Counted from the first letter of the stretch, positions 22,203 through 33,379 are shown. The stretch: 64,000 bases of DNA from Neolentinus lepideus HHB14362 ss-1 (GCA_001632425.1 KV425586.1:186001-250000), one strand, 5' to 3'. Made by a program: numbers and translations. The notes: generated from the sequence alone by a model not told the origin.

Positions 22203-23927
22203 TCACTCCTCTGACTTGTCATCCACCCCCTCTCTCACTACAGCGGCATCATTGCCTGCGGTCGCAGCAATGTCGACATCACCTGTCACCACCTCTTCTT
22301 CCTCACCCACGTTGTCTTCGTCCTCGTCTGGTTCAGTCACGGTCTCGCCGAATATATCTTCAACGTCGTCGTCTTCGTCATTGCCGCCATCCTCAGCCCC
22401 AAGTGGACCGGTCCAGTCGACCCAAGGGATCGCCTCCTTCAGATCCTTAGCGTCTTTCTCCTCCAAGTTAACAGCATAGCGAATAGTCAGGTTTCTTAGT
22501 TTTGTTTCCGACTGGAGACACTGACGGGACCTTAGTAGGAGGTCCACAAAGTCATCCACGCCGTTGTCGTGGTATGTCTTCCGGAATCGTACGTAATGCA
22601 GCTCCATCGTCCGCAGCCTAGAACACACAAGTTCGGAGCGCCAAGTATTGCCGACTGCGCTAAAGTCCCTTTTGAGTGTACACACTAGGCGTGAAGGGAA
22701 TGGACCTATGAAGGTTCGAGCCGGGGGTAAGCCAGGAGCGTTATATGCTCTCATATCCTCGATCTTGAGGACTGTGATCTGCTTCAGCGTTGTTTTGAAG
22801 CCCTCTGCCAAAGCATCGTAGACCTGAGCTTCCTCCTCTTCCAGGTACGAACTCAGGATCAGCTCGAGTTCTGACTTTGAGCTGAACTCCTGCTTGCCAG
22901 TGCTTTCCGCATGCGCTCTAATCGCTTCAGCCCCAAATTCATTAGTAGTTGGAGAAAAGAGTATACACGTGTGTGATGTATTCACGTGGTACAAGTCGTA
23001 CTTCGTGAATCCATTGCAGCTCGCGATTTCATTGACTTTTGGGCCGATGATATTGATTATGCGCCTGACCTCGTCCAAACCGATCTCGTCGCACTCGACC
23101 TCGAGAGTTATGGACACGTCGGAAGGGAGAGTAAGGTGTGCGAACACCTCTGCCGAAACACTGCTCCTGATAGGCAGTACGAATCTCTGTACGTGCGGGA
23201 GGTCAATGTCTTGCCTCGTGCCGTCGTCCATGACGGTGGCGCAGATCGTCAAGTCTGTGAGCTTGGGCCTTGCTCCCATCATTCCTAATGCTGTCCAAAT
23301 ATCCCCGGTGGAAATTTGAACATTCCCGAGCACCTCCAGTCGCTCTATGCTCTGCGACATCAGAGGCTGTATTGTACTGAGGGAGAACCGGCAAGTAACA
23401 AGCTCCTTCAAGGCGGGAGCGGAGAAGGGGACAACGGACATAGCCGGCACTGAGTGAGCGACGCCGTACGTCCATAGTCGCATATGTTCGAGCCTACTCA
23501 TCTGCCACTGCTTCCTTCCGTTGCAGAACGTCCCCCACATCGCACCTGGCATCTCCATGTCCAGCGAAACAATCTTCTCTGTAAACTGCTCCAGCACGTC
23601 GAATAGGCGTGCTCCCCTTTCCTCGCTATCTGAGTCATCTGCCGGTCGTATGGCAATGCGCACGGATGGCTTGAAAGCCCTCTCCAAGAATAGTGCGGTC
23701 GTGTTAGGATTGACGGCCACGATTTCATTCCAGAGACTCTTGTTCTTCTTCAGCACTTCGTACCATTGCTGACACACGTGCCAAATCTTTATCCAAGAGA
23801 GAGAGGAAAGCCCATGGGCGGCGGCGGTTGGTTTCTCTGCGTCGACAGCAAGTACGAGAATGCTGTCTAGGATCTCTAGGGGAAGGATCTTGATAGAGGC
23901 AGATGCGCGATTGGTGTAGATGGCCAT
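22203..23927 (-). CDS. F-box protein with acidic tail, 574 aa (left arm)
   Basis: One open frame from ATG 23927. The F-box is near residues 14-60: ILPLEILDSILVLAVDAEK, then LSWIKIWHVCQQWYEVLKK. The middle has LRR-like strands (LTDLTICATVMDDGTRQDI, ITVLKIEDMRAYNAPGLPP). The last 70 or so residues are dominated by Asp/Glu (GNDEDDDVEDIFGETV, EPDEDEDNVGEEEEVV). Its partner at 61405-63132 (575 aa) is open over the same length, so both copies may be expressed. By eye the first 200 nt of the two coding regions are about 88% identical. The SCF adaptor role is inferred from the F-box; the acidic tail has no assigned function. A scrap of a third copy lies at 6373-6475. Confidence 0.85.
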   Translation of the reverse strand: MAIYTNRASASIKILPLEILDSILVLAVDAEKPTAAAHGLSSLSWIKIWHVCQQWYEVLKKNKSLWNEIVAVNPNTTALFLERAFKPSVRIAIRPADDSDSEERGARLFDVLEQFTEKIVSLDMEMPGAMWGTFCNGRKQWQMSRLEHMRLWTYGVAHSVPAMSVVPFSAPALKELVTCRFSLSTIQPLMSQSIERLEVLGNVQISTGDIWTALGMMGARPKLTDLTICATVMDDGTRQDIDLPHVQRFVLPIRSSVSAEVFAHLTLPSDVSITLEVECDEIGLDEVRRIINIIGPKVNEIASCNGFTKYDLYHVNTSHTCILFSPTTNEFGAEAIRAHAESTGKQEFSSKSELELILSSYLEEEEAQVYDALAEGFKTTLKQITVLKIEDMRAYNAPGLPPARTFIGPFPSRLVCTLKRDFSAVGNTWRSELVCSRLRTMELHYVRFRKTYHDNGVDDFVDLLLRSRQCLQSETKLRNLTIRYAVNLEEKDAKDLKEAIPWVDWTGPLGAEDGGNDEDDDVEDIFGETVTEPDEDEDNVGEEEEVVTGDVDIAATAGNDAAVVREGVDDKSEE

Positions 23928-24156
23928 TATGTCTTTCGAAGGTAGATGTGGTCAGATTGGTGCAGGTAGGAAGAATGAGCACGAAGTGAACATAGGTGGC
24001 ACAACGGCATCTGCCACGGCGACATCAACCAAGTCAAAATGCTTACCTTGAGTAAGTATGGCTGATATTGGCTGAGAGTCACTTGAATACTTCAGTGTAT
24101 CGTTGAGATAAAGCAAAAAACCGTTCGATTTCTCTGGTGGTAGGGATCGGTTGATC

Positions 24157-24465
24157 TCATGTTGGTGACCACAAAGGGAAAAGGTGATAGACGTACGGGA
24201 TGTGTTTCGGGCTTGAGCGATGACCTATTACTCTTCTATGGGTAGCAAAGTAGTCGGTATAAGAGCAGATGCAGAATAAAGTGTCCGAGTGAGGTACTCT
24301 GACTGTGTAGAGGACGAAATGGGCACTTGCGAGAAAACCGCGTGATTTGTTTGGCCTGTGGCACGATTCCCACGCCGCTCCTTGCTGTGTAACCCTGCTC
24401 TGCCGTACTTTTCTGCAATTTATTTCCTTCTCAGTCTGACAGACGAACAGAAATGAGTGATGCAT
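24157..24465 (-). other. Strongly conserved block upstream of F-box gene; 102-codon frame (left arm)
   Basis: An open frame of 102 codons (starts MHHSFLFVCQTEKE) lies upstream of the F-box gene on the same strand, with a TATA-like CTATAAAAAG about 50 nt before its ATG (near 24511-24520). The right-arm match at 60857-61165 is also open. I count 11 differences in 309 nt. Only one is synonymous and seven codons change amino acid, which argues against selection on this peptide. A conserved 5' leader or promoter is more likely than a small gene. Confidence 0.45.
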
Positions 24466-24529
24466 CTTTTACGGTCAACGTGATCTACAGCAATTCATCA
24501 TGTCTTCCGGCTTTTTATAGCTAAATTGA

Positions 24530-25751
24530 CTTCAACGCGTAATTCTTCTACAGCCCTTTCAATCGCAATATTTTGCATTATCTATTGCCGTGGTATCATT
24601 GTGAAATTATACCTCCCATGCCTAATTTTGGTAGTGCTGGAATCCTCAACTTATATAATGCCTCATTGATCCGCTTATTATTGATCAAAATGTCCACTTC
24701 TGCCTTCACGCTCGCCAGTGCATCATTGGTCGTCTTGGCTGGCTTCCATCCGATAGCACGGGACTACTCAGTCTTTCAAGCAGAGCTCGTACCGATAAAT
24801 GGCACCTGGTTCACGACCCTACATCAATCCTAATCACACTAGTATCGGAATCGAAAACGGAAGAACGCACCCTACTGAAGTACTTGTCCAGATTCTTCGC
24901 AAAGGACCCGGTCTTCGAACGACTCTCCTCAAAGCAACACCCGCAAATTGCATCCGCGAGATCGTACTGTGCGAAGCTCCCGTCCTCGCCGAAGTAGAAA
25001 CCTGGCCGGCACTGGGGGTTCTCGGGTCCTTGTGAACAGGTGGGCTACCTTAGATAGGAATATTTCCGTACACCTCAAATTTTTAGACGTCGACACGAGA
25101 GGCTATATATTATGGTAGATCAGTGGATTAAGATATAACTTTGTTAAGAAGGGCGTTGCGAAGCGGGTGGTATGGTGTCTGTCACATCGTACGTTGAGAG
25201 CTCAAGCCTTTCTTGTCTGTTTGTCTGTCATTTCTCTCCGTCACATAGCCTCTCCGGCATTGCACTCAGCATCCTCATGTCCAACGAGACGACTTTATTT
25301 GCAAAGTCGTGGAGATCACTAAAGAGGCGACTGTTGCCCTCTTGTGACGACTGAATTCGACCCGACGGGAGGAGAATGACATGGTCAGATTTATCCAGGC
25401 AAGAAATAAGGGCATAATATAATATATATCGAAAGGCAGAAAGGCACGAGATCCGAAGACCCCATGTAAAGCTGCATTATAATTTACTTGTGACGAGAGA
25501 TAGAGATGAAGGTAACTGTGGCGTGGGCATTTCTCGCCGCAAATATCTATAAGCAAATCGGCGCAGAACCATTGTCCATTCTGCCACAACGTCCACCTAC
25601 AGCCCTAGCTTAGCCTTCACGCAATCTGAGCTGCATCATCGAATCACACTAGCTTCCATTATAATCAGTCGTACCAGTACGCTGCACCGTGTCACACCCT
25701 TAAGTGCCACTTGCCACAACAGCGAGCGACTCCTACCACAGGAAGATTAAC
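24530..25751. other. Region between the two F-box genes, left arm
   Basis: A plus-strand stretch, 24690-25035, encodes text such as HTSIGIENGRTHPTEVLVQI that has a counterpart on the minus strand at 60276-60602. Both are broken differently and I cannot assign a family. Otherwise short frames and the promoter side of the F-box gene at 25752. Confidence 0.35.
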
Positions 25752-27596
25752 ATGGCCGTACCACGACAATACGACTTCCCAACCGAGTTGATCGGCGAGA
25801 TCGCATCTTACATGGGTCAAGAGGCGATGGATAGCAGGGTGAAGGACAACGGTATTGCACCTTACACGTGGAATTCAGCAGGTTTGGTCTGCAGAAAATG
25901 GGCCGCCGCCATCTTCAACAACGCGACTCTCTGGACGGAGGTGATGATCACGAGTGCGGATGCACTCAAAAACGTGTTAGCCCGTTCTCTGCGTTGTCCA
26001 TTGACGATCCGCGGATCGCTGGTGGGCGAGGAGGGCCGGTCGGCCAAGACAGAGTTGGATGCTCACGACGAGCGGATGTGGTACGAAGACAAGTTCGCAT
26101 ACAGTGCTCAGGGATGGGAATCACTGGGTCTACGATTGGACCTGGGCCAGGAAGAGAGAAAACGGATCATCGAGCGAGCTAGAGCAAGCGACTTACGAAA
26201 GTGGACACTAATTCGACGGGAATTACCTCGCATAAGCAAGATCCAGCTGACGATGTCATCCCTGATGCTAGAGCGAATCGGCGGGCCCAACAGGACTAGA
26301 GCGACGATCTTAGAAGAGCTCACCATAGAGCGCATCGGTGAAGCAGGACAGGCAGACTTATCCCTCTTTGCGTCACCAGTTTTGAGACATGTGCGCTTGG
26401 GTGGCGATGGCTTCACCTTCTGTGAATTCAGCATGCTGATGAGCCAAACGCTGACGGAGCTCGACATCTCTGGCACCGGTACGATACTCACAACGGGTGA
26501 AGTGATCCATTTACTTTCGTCCACGCCCCAGCTACGGTCTTTCAGACTCGCCGTAGTGGTCTCCCCGACTTTTGAGGCATCTGCTCTGGTGAAGCTTGTA
26601 ACATTGCAAGAGCTACGTCGGCTGGAAGTCAATCCTTGCGGCGCAGGTGGAACGGAGCTACTTGCCTTCATCGATGCCCCAAACATTGAGTTTGCGCGGC
26701 TGGAGATAGTGCCTATAGGTCTGCATGACTTGAAGAAGCTCCTTGACCGAGGTATCGACCGTCTCATCTCAACAGAACTTCTCGGGTGTACTATCCACAC
26801 CCTGAGCCCTTCATGCATTCGTCTGACACTTACACCGGAGGCTGTGTCCACAGATGTTCGCACGCAGGCAAAGGGGATCTATGCTACCTTCAACTTCGGT
26901 TACGACGAGGAGTATCTGATTCTTGAGCTCATCAAGAAGCACCTTCGTCTCGTCCTCTGCCCAGTCGAGTATCTGAGCATCCAGGATGGGCGAGCATATA
27001 CAGAGCATGCGATCGTGTCCTGGAGGGAACTGTACCTCTCAATGCCAAATGTCAAAAGACTGCATCTGTCTGGCTCAAGCACGTCGACGCTTCCAACAGG
27101 GCTCGTATTTCCAGAGAAATTGGGTCGATCGTGGTACTGGCCAACTCTCTTCCCAATCTTAGAATCCCTGGAGTTGGAGTCCATCTGGTTCCGAGAATCA
27201 TCGCATCCCCTCAACCCCGATGAGGGCGACTTCCTGGACCGCCTCTTGATACCCCTCCTGCGCAGAAGCGAGTTTGAAGGTAATATGAGCGAAGAAGTTG
27301 AGCCGCTGATAAGACCTTATCAGCGTCGTATTGACTACATGATAAAGAGCCTTACAATCACAAAGGGAATCAACATCTGGAAAAATGACGTCGATTTCCT
27401 CAGAAAGCTGTTTCCTGTCGTCATTTGGGACGAGTTTGAGCTGGAAAAGCACCAGGAGGAGGGTGTATGTTATGAGTACGACGACGAAGAGTACAACAGC
27501 TTGGATGAGGATGATGGCTATCTTGATGGATATTCCGGCTCAGACGCTGACGACGAAGAGTCCCCGGATGAGCAAGACGAATCCAGTCAAGATTGA
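25752..27596 (+). CDS. F-box protein with acidic tail, 614 aa (left arm)
   Basis: The start at 25752 (MAVPRQYDFPTELIGEIAS) is chosen over an in-frame upstream ATG at 25704 because the partner at 57734-59575 begins at the same residue and its upstream frame is not conserved. The F-box spans about residues 8-55: DFPTELIGEIASYMGQ, then WNSAGLVCRKWAAAIF. A long LRR-like region follows (LRHVRLGGDGFTFCEFSML, LRSFRLAVVVSPTFEASAL, VKRLHLSGSSTSTLPTGLVF). Near the end come PYQRRIDYMIKSLTITKGI and an Asp/Glu-rich tail (DEDDGYLDGYSGSDADDEE). No intron. Architecture matches the gene at 37304-39058 and the relic at 10650-11669, so all belong to one local family. Expected role: SCF substrate adaptor, target unknown. 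Confidence 0.86.
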   Translation: MAVPRQYDFPTELIGEIASYMGQEAMDSRVKDNGIAPYTWNSAGLVCRKWAAAIFNNATLWTEVMITSADALKNVLARSLRCPLTIRGSLVGEEGRSAKTELDAHDERMWYEDKFAYSAQGWESLGLRLDLGQEERKRIIERARASDLRKWTLIRRELPRISKIQLTMSSLMLERIGGPNRTRATILEELTIERIGEAGQADLSLFASPVLRHVRLGGDGFTFCEFSMLMSQTLTELDISGTGTILTTGEVIHLLSSTPQLRSFRLAVVVSPTFEASALVKLVTLQELRRLEVNPCGAGGTELLAFIDAPNIEFARLEIVPIGLHDLKKLLDRGIDRLISTELLGCTIHTLSPSCIRLTLTPEAVSTDVRTQAKGIYATFNFGYDEEYLILELIKKHLRLVLCPVEYLSIQDGRAYTEHAIVSWRELYLSMPNVKRLHLSGSSTSTLPTGLVFPEKLGRSWYWPTLFPILESLELESIWFRESSHPLNPDEGDFLDRLLIPLLRRSEFEGNMSEEVEPLIRPYQRRIDYMIKSLTITKGINIWKNDVDFLRKLFPVVIWDEFELEKHQEEGVCYEYDDEEYNSLDEDDGYLDGYSGSDADDEESPDEQDESSQD

Positions 27597-28532
27597 ATCA
27601 GATCCTGGGATTACGCGTGGAAGTTGCATTGATTGTAATTGATGACCTGCTCCTGTATATATTGATCGACTGAGGACATTAGGAACAATACAAATTTCTC
27701 GTCACCTTGGACGCAGTGGGACGACGATGTGTGACACCTCTGCTTCCTTCCTTCGACACTCCTTTCTCGTGCATGTCACCTCCACCAGCATCGTTACCCA
27801 CTTGATAAAACTATGACGACAGGCTTCAGATAGCGAGGACGACAAAGTCGAGCGACAAGGACAGTTTACAACACGATTGTTGAGACAACTTGAATGTTTC
27901 AATATCAAGTTGTGCGACCTGCAGCTGGGATTACAGACGGTGGATCGCATCCATTTATTTGAAGGTCGTTTGGCGTCACCGTCAAGAAAGCCAAATCGAG
28001 TTGTCAAAGACATAGATGCGAGCGGCCGAACTGTTCTCGGCTAATTACGGCATACAGCTACCTCTCTCTCAAGCTCGAATCTCCTTAAGCCTTAAATCCC
28101 ATCTCAATGGTAATGGGCCATGGGAAGACACGACAGTCCTGCCCCAAGTATTGACTCGTTATCCAGGCTTTAGTTTAGCCAGACTGGCGATTTCATGCTT
28201 GCGCTCGCTGCGTATCCGGACCATAGGATCCAGAGCGCTAGCTTTAATTTGGCACCTAGGAGTTGACGTTGAAGTACAACGTCACGGTACTCTTATGGAC
28301 AATCTGAACAAATATTGACAGGATAGTTGTAAGTTTGTTCCACACGTACATGGGAGGGTACAACAATCCATCATACTATCCAGCAAGATCACGAGTTATC
28401 ACAGTAAATATACAGAATCATCTATCTGGACGAATATTTCCCCGTTGAATACACGGCATATCTACAGTGACAGCATAACATATCAATAGCAAAGCATCCA
28501 GTCAGTCCCAACCCAGATTTATACAGCACCAG
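27597..28532. other. Intergenic between F-box and P450 remnant, left arm
   Basis: Shared with 56822-57733 in the right arm. Contains the convergent 3' ends of the F-box gene and the P450-2 remnant. The minus frame 28013-27702 has a broken-up counterpart in the right arm; no gene recognised. Confidence 0.4.
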
Positions 28533-29494
28533 CTAATTCGAGTCGATCGTCGACGCCGTCGACCGAACCAGTGCTGCCTTCTCCGGGGAGCGCACAGCAA
28601 ACTTGCACTTGAACGTCTGGCCGGTACCGAGGCTGACGTTATCGGGCAGCGGTGACTTCTCGTCGGGCATGAGCGTGAACGCGGAGACGAGGTTCGCAGC
28701 CATGATGAAGACGGAGCGGTACGCGAGGTGGCGGCCAGGGCACATCCGCCGGTTGAAGCCGAAGGCGTAGAGACGAGAGTCACGAGCCTGGGGGAAGCGG
28801 CCGTCCCATCGCTCAGGCCAGAATTTCATCGGCTCGGGATACATGTTCTCGTCGTGGAGGATAGCCCTACACGCCAGATTAGGATTAACATTACTACCCA
28901 GTCATGGATGGTTATCGGTAAGATACGCACCATTGGTTAGCGACCATGATCGAACCCTTAGGAATGAACATGTCCTCGTAGAAATCGACCTGGGTAGAAG
29001 CGTGCGACAAACCATGGGGAGCGACGGGCATCCAGTGGAGCGTCTCGAGCACACAATAACGAAGGTACGGGAGCCGGTTCTCGTCAACAAAGGTCGGGAG
29101 CCTGTCCTTGCCAACAATGGATTCGAGCTCGACCTGTAGTATCTTTTGGCATTCGGGGTCAAGGAGCATAGCGAGGCCGAAGGAAGCCATGGCGCCGAGA
29201 GTCGTGTCGACAGCGGCACTGTACAAAATACTAGCAAAGGCTATGATGCGGATGTCAAATCAGGAACGAGGCGTGATGGGGTGAAAAGAGGAAACGTACC
29301 CTTGATGATGTACTCCTCGTCGTCCTAACCTGTGATCTGACCCTTCATATCTAGAAGTCTGCTAGCGTAGCTGCGCTTGATGGCACCTCTAGCCATTCAC
29401 CTTTGAGCTCGACCAAGGGCGTGTTCTGGATACGTACATGACCGTCCAGCACCTCCTTGACGAATGGCTCGTAGCCGGTACCAGGGAACCAGTC
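28533..29494 (-). pseudogene. Cytochrome P450-2, C-terminal half (left arm, dead)
   Basis: Matches the C-terminal part of the intact P450 at 54945-56821, starting at DWFPGTGYEPFVKEVLDG. It keeps helix I (SAAVDTTLGAM) and the heme loop FGFNRRMCPGRHLA. Lesions: the ExxR motif has become ETLH (His codon, complement of 29035-29037); a TAG (complement of 29325-29327) stands in GQITG-stop-DDEEYIIK where the right copy has Ser; and the whole N-terminal half is missing. It is joined out of frame to the P450-1 remnant at 29494/29495. Confidence 0.85.
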
Positions 29495-31153
29495 GCAATA
29501 TCCTTGCCAGGGCAGACTCTACACCGGATAGTTAATACAAGAGAACTGGAATAATGCAAGAAGCTCATACCTCCTTCCGAAACCGAAGGCAGATCCACGA
29601 GGGTCAGGCTTGGGTTTCCGGCCCTCGCCTGTCATAAACCGATCGGTGTCGAACTGCTCAGGATTGGGGTAAACCTTAGGGTCGTACAGCATCGCGTACG
29701 TGTTTGCGATAATCATGCTGTCCTTGGGAAGGTGACACCCATTGTACATGCCTTCCTGGCAGAGCCTGTGCGGGAGGCCAACGGGCGTCGTCGCGCCCCA
29801 CCAGAGCGCCTCCGTTACAATACACTGCAGGTACAGGAGGTGCTCGCAATCCTAGAACGTCGGCAGGCGGTCCTTCCCGATGAACAAGTCCATCTCTGCT
29901 TGTGCGCGCGCCTGGATGACGGGGTTGATCACCATTGCGATGAGCGTGGTCAGGAGCGCGGAGAACGTCGTGTCGAAGCCAGCAGAGAAGGTGATGGCGG
30001 CAGTGTCCCGCACGCCTTCGTTGTCCTTGCCCTTGGTTTCCTCCAGGAGAGCCGTGCAATAGCAGTTCCTTCGGCCTGTTTCGGGTCTCAGCTGCATATG
30101 CATGGCAATGTTAGACTGACCATTCTTTTCAGGACCTCTTCGAAGGGCTGGTTGACGAACGTGTGCATGTCCTCCTTGGTCCCAGGAGGAACGCGCTTGA
30201 AACCTGCACCAGGCATCCAGTCCGGGACATGTCTCACTGAAATCCAGAATTAGAGCAAGTTCGCGTAATGATGAGACGGTGCGTACGCCAAGGGAAGAAG
30301 TCAACAATGTGCGCGCCGACATCACCCGCTGCATCGATACTAGCCACCCCCTTCTCCGCAATCTGGATGAATTCGTCATCCTTCGATTTGACTTCATGAC
30401 CATAGGACATCATCATAGTAATGCCACCCGCCAATCTATAAGTCCGAGAGATGCAACCACCTCCGAGAAATTAAGATCTACTGATACGAGACGTACCGCT
30501 TGAAGTGGATCTGGTAGTTTTCAGGGTCCTCCAGTATGTCATACAGAGTCCGGTGTACTTCTCGCGTCTAAGTTGGGTAGTAGTTGGGTAGTAGTTGGGA
30601 AGACGGCGCTTGCGGAAATACTCTTCGAGATACCTGCGGTGACGCTTAAATTTCTCTCCGTAATCCATGATCGGAAGTGCACAGTCCTTCAGTCGAGCTT
30701 CAATATCACTAGATACAACATTCCAAAGTATTAATTTTACCCAACCAATGCTGAATCGAGAGGGAAAGATAAGGACTCAGCAGTTCGAGATTAGGACAGA
30801 ACACTTACACATCGTGTGTCATGGCGAAATGCGGTCTGTGCGAGTAGATCGAACTCCTCTTGTCAAGCAAGTCATGTGCAGCCTTCGCAGAGTTAAGGAC
30901 AATGATCCATCATCCAAATGTGTGGAAGTACAGCATATCGTCAGCAAGATGACCAGCATCCTACCCTCACCGGGCGCCTCACCGTACTTCTCTCCCATCT
31001 TGTTAAATTCCATCCATGCCGCATGCTGGGGGATATGGTGCACGTTGTCGATAACAGGGAGAGACGGCTGCCCAGGAGGTGTGGGCAAGTCATTCTCTTC
31101 TTCCGCCTGTAAAAGACAAGGACCGCGAGTGCGACAAGGATGGCGTACAACAT
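29495..31153 (-). pseudogene. Cytochrome P450-1 (left arm, dead and truncated)
   Basis: Copy of the gene at 52100-54052, from its start (MLYAILVALAVL) to the heme loop (VCPGKDIA), where a deletion cuts it off. Lesions visible: a frameshift just after YRRKK; loss of the first intron's acceptor plus a TGA in HTFG-stop-WIIVLNS; a missing stretch giving a frameshift near 30055-30065; and TAG (complement of 29852-29854) after KDRLPTF. Helix I (SAGFDTTFSALLTT) is intact. It retains Tyr (KVYPNPEQF) where the right copy has its only stop codon. Confidence 0.87.
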
Positions 31154-31786
31154 GGCTGAAGGCACGATGACAAGACGAGTGCTCCAGCACTTCACTCATC
31201 TCGACCATAATATGCATAGATAGATACTGATGCGGTGGCACTACATGATGTGCGGCAGCACAGCACCGCAGTTCATTTTAAATTCCGGTATCGAGATGGG
31301 CGTGTGTCCCCTGGTACTCCCACGGCGACTTAGTGAGATGGCGGAGCGGAAGCGGGCGCTCTAGGAACCATCAATTTTGTAGTTCCCACAGTCATGAACA
31401 CCGGTGTATACGTCGCAGAATGATGTACGGGTTGTCCTGCGCATTTGACGGACGCTCACGCTGTTGTACTATCTCAGTGGCAGACTTCGAGCGCTGCCAC
31501 GTTTAATGGCATCTGATACGGGAGGCGTACGCCCGTCTTGACGATACACTCTGCCGTTCCTCTCGGTCCAGTTAAAATTCACTCGCAGCCAGAGTCACAC
31601 CTCAGTTGGACAGTTGACCTAATGAATGTATATCACACTATTCGACACAACGCTGTAATAAATATATGCTCGGTACGTCTAAAAGATACACACAAGGCCT
31701 GCTGTGCCAGTAATACTTCACCGTCTAATGTGTTAGAGGTAATGAGTGTAGGTAAGAACGAATTAAATCGCAGTCCGTTAAATAAA

Positions 31787-33379
31787 TCAACCTGCCCTCA
31801 CCCGAGATAACCAACGTGAGTTCCAGAACTTTCGCCCATAGACCCAGAACAATACAGGTAACACAAACAATAGACGCCATTGGTAAGACCAAAAGAACGA
31901 CGCGAAGAAAATGACGTGCCAATAATACGACGTGAAGATCTGCAGCTCGGACACCTGCCGCTGCAGGTCCGCGACCGCCTGTGCGGACTGCCGTGGTGTA
32001 GGCGCAAACACATAATACGGATAATGGAGGTGCGACTGTGGCGCGGGAGGGACGGGGCGCATAAGCTGTGCAAGCGCAGCAGCGGTTGGCATCTTCATCT
32101 CTCCGAAGCTCCGAGAGCGCAAATCCGCCGGACCCACTTTGAGCTCTTCGACCTCGACAGCCTTGTGTCGGATCTCCTCCGACGGTGGTTCCAGATCTAG
32201 GACCGAGTTTGTCGGACTGGAGGCACCGCTATCGCAGGCAGTGACGGAGCTGGTGGGAGAGGAGAGGGCGGGGGAGACGGCAAACGCGTCGGGATCATGA
32301 ATGAAGTCTGCGAAGATCTTCGGCCATTGACGTTTGTTCGGAACAAAGTGACCTATCACAACCGATCAGCAACTATTATGGTCAGCAGCAAAGGTAAACA
32401 CGCACCTCCAATGTGGTACTCCACAGCTTGTGATGCGCTCTTCTTAAGTAGAGGAATAGTGTCCTCCTCACGGATTACGACATCATTGCGGCCGAGGATG
32501 TGGAGGCTCGGAGTTGTGTAAGACGCTCCGAAGATAACGTCACCGATGGCGCATGGCGGAACAAAGCCTGAGACAGCGACGCAGAATCGGCTGTCGGAGA
32601 GGGGGCGGATAAGTCAGGGTGAACAAAGATGCGCTTTGGCACTTACAGAGGTGGGTGGATGGCCGCGCCGTTCCTTGTGAATTCGGGGTAAAGATATGGT
32701 CGCTCAAGCTACGCTGTTGTTAGCATCAGGGATCACTGATATGATCACAATATACTCACAATCGCAGAGACTGTTGCTGCCATCGACGCCCCTTGACTGA
32801 ATCCAAAGACACCCTATCGTGAGTTCAGTCAGCCCGATGACAGGCAAAGAGTATGATAGCTTGACCTACCTCGAACTCATTGTTCTCCAAGACGTCCCGA
32901 ACTGCACGAAGGCCCTCTTCAATACCAGGGCACTTCGTGCGCATCTCTGTGATGTGCCACCATGCCCGGGGAGCGCTGTCAGTGTCGGACTCGTACGATA
33001 CTGTCTCGTTCTCCCTTGCTTCTCCAACAGAAGAGCGCGCTGGTTGGAGGTCCGTCGGCCAGAGAATGTGAGGAGCATTTAGATAAACTGTTAATCGCAA
33101 TAAAGTTAGGGCGTAAAGCATACTGGACATCGGGGAGTAAGCTTACCGAACTCGATGTCGGGGCACGCCTTGCGTATGTGTGCAGTCTACAGTTGGCCAG
33201 TCAGCACACACACTGCTGGATGAGGACTAGACAACGCAGTCAACTTACCCGACTTCTAAACATGTTGGCGTTCTGCGAATGCCTGATTTTTGGAGCGGTT
33301 GAACGGTGTTCAAGATAGCAAAAGAGATGGTGAGGACTCACCCATGCAACATCAAAACCTTCCGGCGAGGGGCTCCCAT
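31787..33379 (-). CDS. FSH1-type serine hydrolase with C-terminal membrane extension
   Basis: Exons on the minus strand splice to about 400 residues starting MGAPRRKVLMLHG, then HSQNANMFRSR. The alpha/beta-hydrolase core carries the nucleophile elbow GFSQG (about residue 116), the acid in LHILGRNDVV (about 187) and the histidine in GGHFVP (about 212), all in family order. An N-terminal YLNAPHILWP segment is also typical of FSH1 (DUF341) proteins, whose substrates are mostly unknown esters; relatives sit in some fungal polyketide clusters. Beyond residue 240 there is an unusual Ser/Pro-rich linker. It is followed by a coiled-coil-like AVADLQRQVSELQ and a hydrophobic stretch (WHVIFFASFFW, LLFVLPVLFWVYG) that could anchor it in a membrane. 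It lies just inside the left arm's inner edge. Frame intact; exon borders are hand-drawn. Confidence 0.82.

Larger units (their letters stand above)
21312..31278. repeat. Left arm of a large imperfect inverted duplication
   Basis: Matches the reverse complement of 51955-64000 in the same gene order: outer unknown frame, F-box (574 aa), conserved upstream block, F-box (614 aa), P450-2 remnant, P450-1 remnant. The inner edge is near 31278, where similarity to 51955 stops just outside the shared ATGAACTGCGGTGCT. The outer edge cannot be fixed because the right arm reaches the window end. The left arm is about 2 kb shorter because of one deletion at 29494/29495. Confidence 0.9.

Noticed and set aside
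24157..24465. Annotating the 102-codon frame as a protein gene
   Set aside because: Between arms only about one of eleven differences is synonymous, the opposite of protein-level constraint.
26108..26863. 251-codon frame on the minus strand
   Set aside because: Lies wholly antisense to the 614-aa F-box gene, is Ser/Arg-rich like typical shadows and has no family signature.
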